DNA from: Parvibaculum sp036499025
GTDB lineage: Bacteria; Pseudomonadota; Alphaproteobacteria; Parvibaculales; Parvibaculaceae
Assembly: GCA_036499025.1 (NCBI GenBank)
Contig: DASYEM010000064.1
Span: 1 to 48,756 of the forward strand
Reading direction: 5' to 3'
Length of the DNA: 48,756 bases
In this document: one piece after another, positions 8,875 to 17,185 of the stretch
Position numbering within the stretch: the stretch's first letter is position 1
How the letters are laid out: each line of letters begins with the position of its first letter
Notes under the pieces: generated by a model
Database searches by the model: none
Seen by the model: the letters and a program-made list of their open reading frames with translations, nothing else
What the model was told of the DNA's origin: nothing
Translations under genes and position numbers: made by a program

Positions 8875-9986
8875 TAGAGGCTCGTCGCGGGGACATGATC
8901 GGATTTGATCGTGAGATCGGCCGCTAGATGGTCCGCCCACAATCCGCGACGCGACGTCGAAAGAAAGCGATCGAGAATATTCCCAGTGATGGTCTCGATC
9001 TTTTGCGCATCGACTGTTCCGCCAAGATCCTGAATAATCAGATGGGCTTTCAATGCTTCAGCCTGACACCATGAGCGATGGTCGCGCGATCGCGGCGATC
9101 CGTCCGCATTGACGGCGTCATAAATCAAGCCGGTGGTGCTGCTGACGCCGTTGCTGTCGGCAAATTCGAAAAGCCGCCGCGCAATATGCGACATATCCGT
9201 CCCGACAATTCTGCGATATTCGGCGAGCAGCCATACCCATTCGAAATGATGCCCGGGTTCGACATGAGTATCGGGAAGTGGGCGCCATGCGGCATCGAAG
9301 AATTCTGGAATTATCCCTCGATCCGTTTGAAAGAGATGCTTCTCGAGAAGCGCAACAATGCTTTGCGCTTCGTCCAGAAATCTCTGATGCCTGGTCGTTT
9401 CATAGAGAACAAGCATGGCCTCAAGAAGATGCATATGCGCATTTTGCTCGAGCATATCGGCTTTTGGAGGTTCCGATCTGAAGCCCGGCATATCCAGGAG
9501 CCCAAGCCGCGCATGTGTGGCGTCGAGCGTTCGATGCGCCCAGTCTATGGCGAGTTCGTCATTCGTGGCGCGCGCATACCAACCGAGTGCAAAGAGCATG
9601 AACGCCTGTTCGTAAAGCGCCAGTGTCGGATCGACGATGCCGCCTTCAGGTCCGAGCTTTAAAGCCCACCCCCCTTCTGGCAGCCATCCATGGTGTAGAA
9701 CGAAATCAAATCCGTTGCGCGCCGCTTCAAGCGCCGGTCCTCTCCACCCAAGCAAGGTTGCATGGCTGAAAACATATATCTGCCGCGCCTGCACGCGGAG
9801 GCGTTTGAAGGGAACGTCGATGGGCGTGCCTTCAAATGTCAGCCGCTCCATGAAGCCATGTCCCGGACGGTCCTGTCCCGCACCGGCCCAAAGAGGCAGA
9901 GCGTCGTCGAATGTCCAGCGGTCGATTTCCGTGAGGCGCGGGATTGAAAGACGTTCCATGACGGCCTCAGCAGCGGGAAAGGACAT
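8820..9986 (-). CDS. AGE family epimerase/isomerase
   Basis: A 388-residue (alpha/alpha)6-barrel protein of the N-acylglucosamine 2-epimerase family. Visible family segments are RQIYVFSHATLLGW near 67-80, NAHMHLLEAMLVLYE near 180-195, EPGHHFEWVWLLAEY near 240-255 and WCQAEALKAH near 307-316. The conserved histidines lie in the inner helices. Members interconvert N-acetylglucosamine/N-acetylmannosamine, mannose/fructose or mannose-6-P/fructose-6-P, and the substrate here cannot be fixed. It overlaps the upstream GmhB-like phosphatase gene by 20 bases, so the two form a sugar-supply operon read against the rest of the glycan cluster. Confidence 0.85.
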   Translation of the reverse strand: MSFPAAEAVMERLSIPRLTEIDRWTFDDALPLWAGAGQDRPGHGFMERLTFEGTPIDVPFKRLRVQARQIYVFSHATLLGWRGPALEAARNGFDFVLHHGWLPEGGWALKLGPEGGIVDPTLALYEQAFMLFALGWYARATNDELAIDWAHRTLDATHARLGLLDMPGFRSEPPKADMLEQNAHMHLLEAMLVLYETTRHQRFLDEAQSIVALLEKHLFQTDRGIIPEFFDAAWRPLPDTHVEPGHHFEWVWLLAEYRRIVGTDMSHIARRLFEFADSNGVSSTTGLIYDAVNADGSPRSRDHRSWCQAEALKAHLIIQDLGGTVDAQKIETITGNILDRFLSTSRRGLWADHLAADLTIKSDHVPATSLYHFFLAFSELRRLASKSS

Positions 9987-10605
9987 CGCTCAACCGAAGT
10001 TGAGCTTCAGACAAATCTCGTGCCGCGACCACGCGAAACGCTTCCGTGGCCAATTCCAACGCGTCACGTCTCTCTTCCGTGCCGTGCCCGCTCAGAACAT
10101 GAATTGCGCCGGCAAGCAGCGCATTCCGCGCCGCGCCGATATCGCTCGCCCTGTCGCCGATCATCCAGCTCGCGACCGGATCGAATCCGAGCTTCTTCGC
10201 TGCGAGCTCGATCATGCCAGCGCCGGGCTTGCGCCAATGCGCCTCCGCGCGCCCGTAGCCTGGTGTATGGTCGGGATGAAAAGGACAGGCGACGGTGAGA
10301 TCCAGCGACAGGCCATGTGAGGCGAGGTGTCGCGCCAGCTCTCGTTCGACGGCTTCGAAAGCAGCCCAATCGAAAAGCCCGCGGGCGATGCCCGACTGAT
10401 TGGTGATGGTCACGATGGCGAGACCTCGCGCACGCGCCCATTTGAGAAGATCGACGGCACCCTGTTCGAGCCGAACGTCTTCCGGCTTGGAGATGTAGTG
10501 AAGGTCTTCGATGAGCACCCCGTCCCGATCGAGAATGAGGGCAGCCCCCTCGCGGCGCGGAAGTGCATTGTCGGTCGAAAGCCAAATTCCATTCGTCAGA
10601 AGCAT
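9967..10605 (-). CDS. GmhB-like HAD-IIIA sugar-bisphosphate phosphatase
   Basis: A HAD-superfamily phosphatase of about 212 residues. Motif I is ILDRDGVL with nucleophile D26 and acid/base D28. TITNQSGIARG (67-77) is a strong GmhB/HisB-N signature, and GDRASD (150-155) supplies the magnesium aspartates. GmhB removes the 7-phosphate from glycero-manno-heptose 1,7-bisphosphate. The zinc-binding Cys/His pattern expected in the middle is largely missing (CPFHP at 107-111, AHWRKP at 122-127), so the substrate may differ. The start is uncertain: 10605 leaves a short leader before motif I, 10656 is another ATG, and neither has a clear ribosome site. Confidence 0.75.
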   Translation of the reverse strand: MLLTNGIWLSTDNALPRREGAALILDRDGVLIEDLHYISKPEDVRLEQGAVDLLKWARARGLAIVTITNQSGIARGLFDWAAFEAVERELARHLASHGLSLDLTVACPFHPDHTPGYGRAEAHWRKPGAGMIELAAKKLGFDPVASWMIGDRASDIGAARNALLAGAIHVLSGHGTEERRDALELATEAFRVVAARDLSEAQLRLSDVLSRC

Positions 10606-10744
10606 TCGAGAGCCGGCGGAAAAAGAGGAGGTGGGACGCAAGATAGCATAAGGCATAATGAGCCAAGGCCGAATTGTCGGTTGGTTTGACCTCTCCGGGC
10701 GTCCATGCGACCTTGCGTTTCTGGCCGCAATGCAACGATCGAAA
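10606..10744. promoter_or_regulatory. Divergent intergenic region between gmhB-like and wecE
   Basis: This stretch must drive both the phosphatase-epimerase pair leftwards and wecE-pglC-pglD rightwards. I see no palindrome or convincing promoter hexamers. The start of the phosphatase could lie within it. Confidence 0.25.
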
Positions 10745-11872
10745 ATGAAAAAAATACCGTTCAACCGCGTTCATCTTACCGGTGATGAGCTGGAAAGCCT
10801 CAAGCAGGCGCTCGATAGCGGACAGCTGGCAGGCGACGGCGCTTTCACAAAAAAATGCCAGACCTGGCTGGAGGAAAATACCCGGGTTGCGCGTGCCCTG
10901 CTGACGCATTCCTGCACGGCGGCACTGGAAATGGCCGCGCTTCTGATCGACATACAGCCCGGCGATGAAGTCATCATGCCGTCTTATACATTTGTCAGCA
11001 CAGCGAATGCGTTCGTGCTGCGCGGCGGTGTACCGGTCTTCGTCGATGTGCGCCCGGATACGGTCAATCTGGACGAGAGGAAAATCGAAGCTGCGATTAC
11101 GAAGCGCACGCGCGCTATTGTGCCTGTGCACTATGCCGGTGTTTCCTGCGCGATGGACGAGATAAATGCCAGCGCCGCCGATCATAATCTGATGGTGATT
11201 GAGGACGCGGCACAAGGCATGGGCGCGACCTATCGAGGAAGCGCTCTTGGCGCCCTCGGCGATCTCGGCGCGTTGAGCTTTCATGCCACAAAGAATGTGA
11301 TCTCCGGCGAGGGCGGGGCGCTGCTCGTGAAGAATGAGGCGCTTCGGGAGCGCGCGGAGATCATTCGGGAGAAGGGAACCGACCGCTCGCGTTTTCTACG
11401 CGGCGAGGTTGATAAATATACGTGGCAAGAAATCGGGTCTTCTTTTTTGCCGAGTGAGTTGACAGCGGCGTTTCTGTGGGCACAGCTTCCCAAGGGCGAT
11501 GCGATCAATGCGCAAAGGCTGAAAGTATGGGCGCGTTACCACGAAGCCTTCGCCGCCCTTGAACGGGACGGTCGTTTCAGCAGGCCGGGCGTACCGCAGG
11601 ATTGTGGACACAACGCGCATATCTACTATCTCGTGTTCGACAGCCTGGACAAACGACAAGCCGCTCAGAGCGCCTTGACCGACGCCGGCATTGGGACCGC
11701 GACACATTATGTGCCGCTGCATGAATCGCCGGGCGGTCGCCGCTTTGGCCGCGCGCACGGCGATATGGCGGAAACATCCAGAATCGCCGATGGCCTGCTT
11801 CGTCTGCCGCTCTATCCAGACTTGTCTCTGGAAGATCAGGAGCGCGTCATCGATATCGTCAGAAAACTCTGA
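10745..11872 (+). CDS. wecE: dTDP-4-amino-4,6-dideoxygalactose transaminase
   Basis: A 375-residue PLP aminotransferase of the DegT/DnrJ family that matches remembered E. coli WecE/RffA very closely. Shared segments include LLTHSCTAALEMAALL, QPGDEVIMPSYTFVSTANAF, VHYAGV, EREIIREKGT-like residues and VDKYTWQEIGSS. The catalytic lysine is K183 in SFHATKN and the PLP aspartate is D154 in VIEDAAQG. WecE makes dTDP-Fuc4N from dTDP-4-keto-6-deoxyglucose using glutamate. The sugar supply genes (rmlA/rmlB) are not in the window. The ATG at 10745 was chosen to match the WecE N-terminus (IPFN at residues 4-7); an ATG at 10730 is possible. It starts the rightward wecE-pglC-pglD run. Confidence 0.9.
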   Translation: MKKIPFNRVHLTGDELESLKQALDSGQLAGDGAFTKKCQTWLEENTRVARALLTHSCTAALEMAALLIDIQPGDEVIMPSYTFVSTANAFVLRGGVPVFVDVRPDTVNLDERKIEAAITKRTRAIVPVHYAGVSCAMDEINASAADHNLMVIEDAAQGMGATYRGSALGALGDLGALSFHATKNVISGEGGALLVKNEALRERAEIIREKGTDRSRFLRGEVDKYTWQEIGSSFLPSELTAAFLWAQLPKGDAINAQRLKVWARYHEAFAALERDGRFSRPGVPQDCGHNAHIYYLVFDSLDKRQAAQSALTDAGIGTATHYVPLHESPGGRRFGRAHGDMAETSRIADGLLRLPLYPDLSLEDQERVIDIVRKL

Positions 11873-11884
11873 CGGAAGGGGCCC

Positions 11885-12550
11885 ATGCTCTCCGCAGCAG
11901 TCTATGCCACGACAAAGAGAGTGTTGGATATCACCGTCTCCGGCATCGCGCTGCTTGTTCTCGCCGTGCCGGGCGTCGTCCTTGCTCTGGTCGTTCGTTC
12001 CTCTCTTGGCTCTCCGGTTTTATTTCGTCAAAGACGCGTTGGATTGCGCGGCGAAGTCTTCACCTTGATCAAATTCCGTTCCATGCGGGAGACGAGACGC
12101 ATGGACAACGGACAATTGTTGCCTGATGGCGACAGGCTGACGGCGCTTGGTCGCTTCATGCGCCGCACCAGTCTCGATGAATTGCCTGGCCTGTGGAATG
12201 TGCTGCGCGGCGATATGAGCCTCGTCGGTCCAAGGCCGTTGCTTGTCGATTATCTGCCTTACTACACGGCTGAACAGGCGAGACGGCACGAGGTAAAGCC
12301 CGGCGTAACCGGCCTGGCCCAGATCAATGGCCGCAACGCGCAGGATTGGGATACGCGGTTTTGTTTCGACCTGGACTATATTAGACGGCGCAGCTTCGGC
12401 CTCGATCTTCGAATCTTGTGTTTAACGTTGCTGAAGGTGATCCAGGGGCAGGGGATCGAAAGCGGGCCGGATGTACCTATGCGTCGTTTCGACGACGAGG
12501 TGAAAGCGGGGCGCGCAAAGGGATTCATGCCACCCGTCCAAGGGGCGTGA
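11885..12550 (+). CDS. pglC: PglC-type undecaprenyl-phosphate phosphoglycosyl transferase
   Basis: A 221-residue monotopic phosphoglycosyl transferase. The N-terminal hydrophobic segment (about 13-38) is the re-entrant membrane helix. KFRSM (63-67), the catalytic Asp-Glu dyad D98-E99 in TSLDELPGLWN, GDMSLVGPRPLL (109-120), and PGVTGLAQINGRN follow in the family order. It moves a sugar-1-phosphate from a UDP-sugar to undecaprenyl phosphate, starting glycan assembly on the inner face of the membrane. The small size and close likeness to Campylobacter PglC favour UDP-diacetylbacillosamine or a related diamino sugar as donor. It sits 12 bases after wecE and 11 before the PglD-like gene. Confidence 0.88.
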   Translation: MLSAAVYATTKRVLDITVSGIALLVLAVPGVVLALVVRSSLGSPVLFRQRRVGLRGEVFTLIKFRSMRETRRMDNGQLLPDGDRLTALGRFMRRTSLDELPGLWNVLRGDMSLVGPRPLLVDYLPYYTAEQARRHEVKPGVTGLAQINGRNAQDWDTRFCFDLDYIRRRSFGLDLRILCLTLLKVIQGQGIESGPDVPMRRFDDEVKAGRAKGFMPPVQGA

Positions 12551-12561
12551 AGGGAGGCAAG

Positions 12562-13182
12562 ATGAATACCGCGACGATCCAGATCATCGGCGGTGGCGGG
12601 CATGCGAAGGTTGCCATCTCGACGGCGGAGGCAGCCGGTATCGGCATCGCCGCGGTCTTCGATGACGATGCAAGCAAGCATGGCCGTGACATTATCGGTT
12701 ATCGGATTGCGGGTCCGATTCCCAGCGCGGCTTCATGGAGCGGTTCGACGACGGGGGCCCTTATCGCCATTGGCGATGGCAAAGCGCGGCAGAGCATTGC
12801 AAAGCGTTGCCCGGCTCGTTGGCAGTCGCTCATCCATCCGACCGCCCGGGTTCACGCGAGCGCACGCATCGGCGTAGGCACCTTGATCTGCGCGGGTGCC
12901 GTGGTTCAACCCGATGCGGTGATCGGCGACCACGTGATCGTCAATACCGGCGTTGTGGTAGAACATGATTGCGAAGTTGGCGACTTCGTACATATCGCGC
13001 CAATGGCCTGTCTTACTGGCGGGTGTATCTTGGGCGAGGGGGCTTTTATCGGCGCGGGCGCCGTCGTTGCGTCTGCTTCTCGCGTCGGAAATTGGGTAAC
13101 GGTGGGCGCGGGCTCCGTGGTGCTTCGCGAGGTGCCGGACGGTCTCACCGTGATTGGCGTTCCTGCCAAGCCGTTACCCTAA
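12562..13182 (+). CDS. pglD: PglD/NeuD-type sugar O/N-acetyltransferase
   Basis: A 206-residue protein with an N-terminal Rossmann-like sugar-binding half (IIGGGGHAKV, 8-17) and a C-terminal left-handed beta-helix of hexapeptide repeats. The catalytic base fits H135 in VVEHDCEVGDFVHI, with H144 at the position of a second active-site histidine, and the end VIGVPAKPLP is family-typical. PglD acetylates the 4-amino group of UDP-bacillosamine using acetyl-CoA. Its position behind pglC fits that step. The ATG at 12562 follows AGGGAGG. Its TAA interlocks by four bases with the stop of the convergent ABC gene. Confidence 0.85.
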   Translation: MNTATIQIIGGGGHAKVAISTAEAAGIGIAAVFDDDASKHGRDIIGYRIAGPIPSAASWSGSTTGALIAIGDGKARQSIAKRCPARWQSLIHPTARVHASARIGVGTLICAGAVVQPDAVIGDHVIVNTGVVVEHDCEVGDFVHIAPMACLTGGCILGEGAFIGAGAVVASASRVGNWVTVGAGSVVLREVPDGLTVIGVPAKPLP

Positions 13183-15053
13183 TCCCGCACATCCTGCACC
13201 TGCAGTTCATACAACGTCTTATACGTCCCGCCTTTGGCGATCAGCTCCTCATGCGTGCCGATCTCGCGGACCTCGCCCTGGGTCAGGACGACGATGCGGT
13301 GCGCTTCCCGGATCGTCTGTAGACGATGCGCGATGATGATCGAGGTGCGGCCTTCGGTGAGCTTTGTCAGCGCGTCCTGAATGACGAGTTCGGTTTCGGT
13401 GTCGATGCTCGCCGTCGCCTCGTCGAGGATCAGCACTTCGGGGTTCATCGCCAGCACGCGTGCGAAGGCGAGCAACTGCCGCTGGCCGTGGCTCAGGTTC
13501 CGTCCGCGCTCCGTCAGCGGTGTTTCATAGCCCTGCGGCAGGGTCGAGATGAAGGCATCGGCATGAACGAGCTTCGCGGCCCGCTCGGCATCGGCGCGCG
13601 TGATCGACGGATTTCCAAGCGCGATATTGTCGTAGACGCTGCCGGAGAAAATATGAAAATCCTGCAACACCACGCCGACACGGCGGCGGATCTCGGCGGG
13701 CTCCACATCCATGATGTCGACGCCGTCGATCAGGATCGAGACCGGCGGCACGTCGTAGAAGCGGCAGAGCAGGCGGATCAGGCTCGTCTTGCCTGACCCC
13801 GTCGGCCCGACGATGGCGACCTTCTCGCCCGGCGCGATGGTGAAGCTGACATCCTTGAGGATCGGGCTTCCCGGCGCATAACCAAAATTGAGATGCCGGA
13901 ACTCGACCTTGCCGGTGAGGTCCGCAGGCAGCGGCGTCGGAACGGCGGGCGCCTTCAACGCTTCGTCCCAGTCCAGCGCTTGAAAGATTCGCTCGCAGCT
14001 CGCCATGGCGCGGAAGACGACGTTCCACTGTTCGCCCATCGCGACGATGGGGCGGAACAGCATGTCGGCAAATTGCGCGAAGAGAATGATGCTGCCAAGC
14101 GTCGCTGTGCCGCCAAGCACATGATGCCCACCGAACCAGATGATGACGGCCATGGACACGAAAGCCATGCTATCCATCGCCGGTCCGTAATAGCTCTCGA
14201 TGGCGACGGCGCGGTTTTCCTGATCGCGATTTTCGCGGTTGATGGCCGAATAGGTTTCGTAATTGATACGCTCGCGCCCATAGAGCTGCACCACCTCGAT
14301 GCCGGACAGGTTCTCCTGCAAATTCTCGTTGAGCCGCGAAACGGAAGAACGGGCCGCGCGATAAACCGTGCGCGAATAGACGCGGAAGATCCACGTCGCC
14401 ACCGCCGCCAGCGGCAGGATCGCCAGCAACTCGAAAGTCAGCGTCGGGTTCAGCGCCAGCATGATCGTGATCGCGACGAAGAAGGGCACGAATTCGCCGA
14501 GCAGAACGCCGAATCCCGCCAGCAATTCGAACAGCGTCTCGATGTCGTTGGTGAGCCGCGTCATCACGCGCCCGACCGACACACGGTCGTAAAAGCTCGA
14601 CGGCAGATGTTCGAGATGGGCGAAGAGGTCGCGGCGCAGATCGCGCAGGCCCTTTAGCACCGCGCGGGCGAGCGTGATGCGGAACCCATGTCCGAAAATC
14701 GACCAGAGCGCTGTCCACACGGCATATAACCCGCATGCAACGACGAGCGGATGCAGGCCGGTCGCCGCATTGAGCCACGCCGCCAGCGCCTTCTGCCCGA
14801 AATCCGGCGCGTGGCCGCTCGATGCAGGCAGCAGAATGCCGTCGACCACGACGCGGCTGATGACGACCGGCGCCAGCACGGCCGCGCTCGCCGCCAGCAG
14901 CACCAGCAACAAGGCGAGCAGCATCTGCCCGCGATAAGGCGCGATCCAGCGCGTCAGCCGCCATATGAGCCGCATCTCGAATTTGCGGATATCTATGTCG
15001 TCCTCGAAGACCGAATAGTCTTTGGCGGGCGCGTCTTTCACAGGGGCGTTCAT
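13179..15053 (-). CDS. ABC exporter half-transporter with canonical Walker B glutamate
   Basis: A 624-residue type IV ABC exporter subunit: a six-helix transmembrane domain (about 35-335) followed by a nucleotide-binding domain. Walker A GPTGSGKT is at 416-423, the signature reads LSHGQ at 520-524 instead of LSGGQ, Walker B LILDEA carries catalytic E545, and the switch histidine is H576. Together with the upstream half-transporter it would form a heterodimer. The ATG at 15053 has GAGGAGAG upstream and overlaps the preceding stop as ATGA, so translation is coupled. The much longer open frame to 15338 only shadows the preceding gene. The substrate is unknown; drug or lipid export is typical. 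Confidence 0.9.
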   Translation of the reverse strand: MNAPVKDAPAKDYSVFEDDIDIRKFEMRLIWRLTRWIAPYRGQMLLALLLVLLAASAAVLAPVVISRVVVDGILLPASSGHAPDFGQKALAAWLNAATGLHPLVVACGLYAVWTALWSIFGHGFRITLARAVLKGLRDLRRDLFAHLEHLPSSFYDRVSVGRVMTRLTNDIETLFELLAGFGVLLGEFVPFFVAITIMLALNPTLTFELLAILPLAAVATWIFRVYSRTVYRAARSSVSRLNENLQENLSGIEVVQLYGRERINYETYSAINRENRDQENRAVAIESYYGPAMDSMAFVSMAVIIWFGGHHVLGGTATLGSIILFAQFADMLFRPIVAMGEQWNVVFRAMASCERIFQALDWDEALKAPAVPTPLPADLTGKVEFRHLNFGYAPGSPILKDVSFTIAPGEKVAIVGPTGSGKTSLIRLLCRFYDVPPVSILIDGVDIMDVEPAEIRRRVGVVLQDFHIFSGSVYDNIALGNPSITRADAERAAKLVHADAFISTLPQGYETPLTERGRNLSHGQRQLLAFARVLAMNPEVLILDEATASIDTETELVIQDALTKLTEGRTSIIIAHRLQTIREAHRIVVLTQGEVREIGTHEELIAKGGTYKTLYELQVQDVRD

Positions 15054-16984
15054 GTGGCGCTCTCCTCGGCAATGGCGCCCGTCTCGGCGAGCTTTTGCGT
15101 CAGCGCCTCGCGCCTGCCTTGCGCGCGTTCCAGCGCCGCATAGAGCCCGCGTTTCGCCAGCAGCTCCTGATGCGTGCCGACTTCGGCAATGCGGCCCTTG
15201 TCGAGCACGACGATGCGGTCTGCATGCCGCGCCGTCGAAACGCGATGCGACACCATCATGGTCGTGCGGCCATGACGCAGTGTTTTGAGCCGCGACAGGA
15301 TGAACTCCTCGGTCTCCGTATCGACCGACGAAAAACAATCGTCGAGCAGTAGTACCGGCGTCTCGCGAATGAGCCCGCGTGCGAGACTGGCGCGTTGCTT
15401 CTGCCCGCCCGATAGCGTCACGCCGCGCTCGCCCACTTGCGTTTCAAGGCGGTTCGGAAAACGCTGGATTGTCGTCTGCAGATCGGCGCTCTCGGCCGCG
15501 CGCCAGACCTCTTCCACCGCCCGCTCGGGATTGTCATAGGCGATGTTCTGCCCAAGCCGCGCCGCGAAGAGAAACGGATCCTGCGGCACCAGCGTCACAT
15601 GCGCGCGCACCTGCGCGAGCGGCAGCATGCGAATGTCGCTCCCGTCGAGATAGATCGTGCCCGGCGGCGGATCGAGCAGGCGCACGATGAGCCGCAGCAA
15701 TGTGGACTTGCCGGAGCCGACGCGGCCCAGCACCGCGATCATCTCGCCGGGCTTGATCTCCAGCGACACGTCGTCGAGCGCCGGCCATCCGCCTTCGCGT
15801 TCCTGCCCGCGCCCCGCATGCCGATAAGAAAGGCCGCGCACGGTGATTGCTCCGCCGATCGTATCGAGCGGCGCCGCATCCGGCGCATCGCGGATCTCCG
15901 GCTCGCGATCGAGAATTTCGAATATGCGTGCCGCCGCGGAACCGCCGCGCTGAAACAGCGTCACCATCACGCCGCCTTCCTTGACGGGCGAAAGCATCAT
16001 GCCGAGATAGAAGATGAAAGCGGTGAAGGTGCCGACGCTGATCTGGCCCGACAAAACCTGCGCCCCGCCGAAGCCGACGATAAGCAGCGTGGTGAACCCG
16101 GTGATCGCCAGCATCCATGCGTTCAGCGCCGAGTTGTAAAACATCAGCCGGTAATATTCGCCCGCATACTGGCTTGACGCGGTCTCGAAGCGCCGGATTT
16201 CATGCGCCTCCTGTGCGTGGGTCTGGATGGTGCGGATGCCGTTGAGGTTCTCCTGCACCTGTGCGGAGAGATTGGAAAACCCTTCCTGCACCACGGTCGA
16301 CTGGCTGAAAATCTTGTTCGCCAACACCCAGCCGAAAACCGCGAAGAAGGGCAGGGCGGGCAGCAGCAACAAGGTCAGCGACGCCGACTGATGCAGCATG
16401 AAGAAAAAAGCGATGATGCCGGAAAAGCCGAGCACGAAGAGAAGCCGTGTGCCGAGGCCGATCATCTGGCGGATCAGCGATATGTCATTGATCGCCCGCG
16501 CCATCAGGTCGCCGGTCGTATATCCGGCAAAAAAGCGCGGCCCCATCAATTCGAGATGCCAGTAAAGCCGCTGTCGCAATTCAAATGCGACCTCGACGCC
16601 GACTTCGCGCACAAATCGACGTCCGTAGTTGAACGAAATATAGCGCGCGACCATCAGCGCCAGAATGGCGAGTGCGGGTGCGCCGAGCCGGGCGTCGCCC
16701 GCCGCCATCCGGTCGATGCCCATTTTGAGGCAAAGCGGCATGAAAGCTTCAAACAGCCGCCCGAGACAGATGAGCGACATGCCACCCCAGAACCGCCAGG
16801 GCATGCGATGAATGAGAGGCACCAACCGCCATAAGGGGTTGCGGACAGTCGGTTTTTCGCGCGCGATATCCACGAGGATCAGACCGGGCTTGGCGACGCA
16901 GTGACGCGCGCACGCAACCGGTTCCCGTCGCCCACCCGGATGAGGAGCGGCGGCGTGTCCGGCTTTTTGAAACGGATGCGGCAA
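15050..16984 (-). CDS. ABC exporter half-transporter with degenerate Walker B
   Basis: A 644-residue ABC exporter subunit with transmembrane domain (about 55-340) and nucleotide-binding domain. Walker A GRVGSGKS is at 420-427, the canonical signature LSGGQ at 524-528 and the switch histidine at H580. Walker B reads LLLDD, with aspartate D549 in place of the catalytic glutamate. This is the classic asymmetry of heterodimeric exporters such as TM287/288 and BmrCD. The start is TTG at 16984, preceded by GAGGGG at good spacing; a GTG at 16873 would remove a Pro/His/Ala-rich leader of 37 residues. It is divergent from btaA and coupled to its partner. Confidence 0.88.
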   Translation of the reverse strand: MPHPFQKAGHAAAPHPGGRREPVACARHCVAKPGLILVDIAREKPTVRNPLWRLVPLIHRMPWRFWGGMSLICLGRLFEAFMPLCLKMGIDRMAAGDARLGAPALAILALMVARYISFNYGRRFVREVGVEVAFELRQRLYWHLELMGPRFFAGYTTGDLMARAINDISLIRQMIGLGTRLLFVLGFSGIIAFFFMLHQSASLTLLLLPALPFFAVFGWVLANKIFSQSTVVQEGFSNLSAQVQENLNGIRTIQTHAQEAHEIRRFETASSQYAGEYYRLMFYNSALNAWMLAITGFTTLLIVGFGGAQVLSGQISVGTFTAFIFYLGMMLSPVKEGGVMVTLFQRGGSAAARIFEILDREPEIRDAPDAAPLDTIGGAITVRGLSYRHAGRGQEREGGWPALDDVSLEIKPGEMIAVLGRVGSGKSTLLRLIVRLLDPPPGTIYLDGSDIRMLPLAQVRAHVTLVPQDPFLFAARLGQNIAYDNPERAVEEVWRAAESADLQTTIQRFPNRLETQVGERGVTLSGGQKQRASLARGLIRETPVLLLDDCFSSVDTETEEFILSRLKTLRHGRTTMMVSHRVSTARHADRIVVLDKGRIAEVGTHQELLAKRGLYAALERAQGRREALTQKLAETGAIAEESAT

Positions 16985-17185
16985 CTATACGCCCCTCAAA
17001 CTGATTCGGAAGTCCGTCCCGCCGCGCACCCGGCTTTCGCGGGCGCATGTGCCCGCATTGTCACATTTGCCGTCAAAGCTTCACGCTGGCGTCACGCATC
17101 GCCTGTACCTGCAACGGCATGGCGAAGGTCCGGGCAAGCTCGATTCGAGACGCCGCTTTCGCCGCCATGTGAGGAGAGCGAAGCC
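16985..17185. promoter_or_regulatory. Divergent region between ABC exporter and btaA, with PHO-box-like repeats
   Basis: The 201-bp gap must carry promoters in both directions. Within it, TTGTCAC (17058-17064) and CCGTCAA (17070-17076) each match five of seven bases of the PHO-box half-site CTGTCAT, but their spacing is 12 bases rather than the usual 11. A second pair, GCTTCAC (17078-17084) and GCGTCAC (17089-17095), is spaced by exactly 11 but matches less well. Betaine-lipid genes are under PhoB control in several bacteria, so the site is plausible but unproven. Confidence 0.3.

Noticed and set aside
15054..15338. N-terminal extension of the second ABC subunit
   Set aside because: The extra 95 codons are an out-of-frame copy of the first ABC subunit's end; the ATG at 15053 has its own ribosome site and an ATGA overlap.
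16901..17185. N-terminal extension of BtaA to a GTG at 16901
   Set aside because: The extension has no likeness to BtaA, overlaps the start of the divergent ABC gene, and the GTG at 17186 has a good ribosome site and gives the family length.
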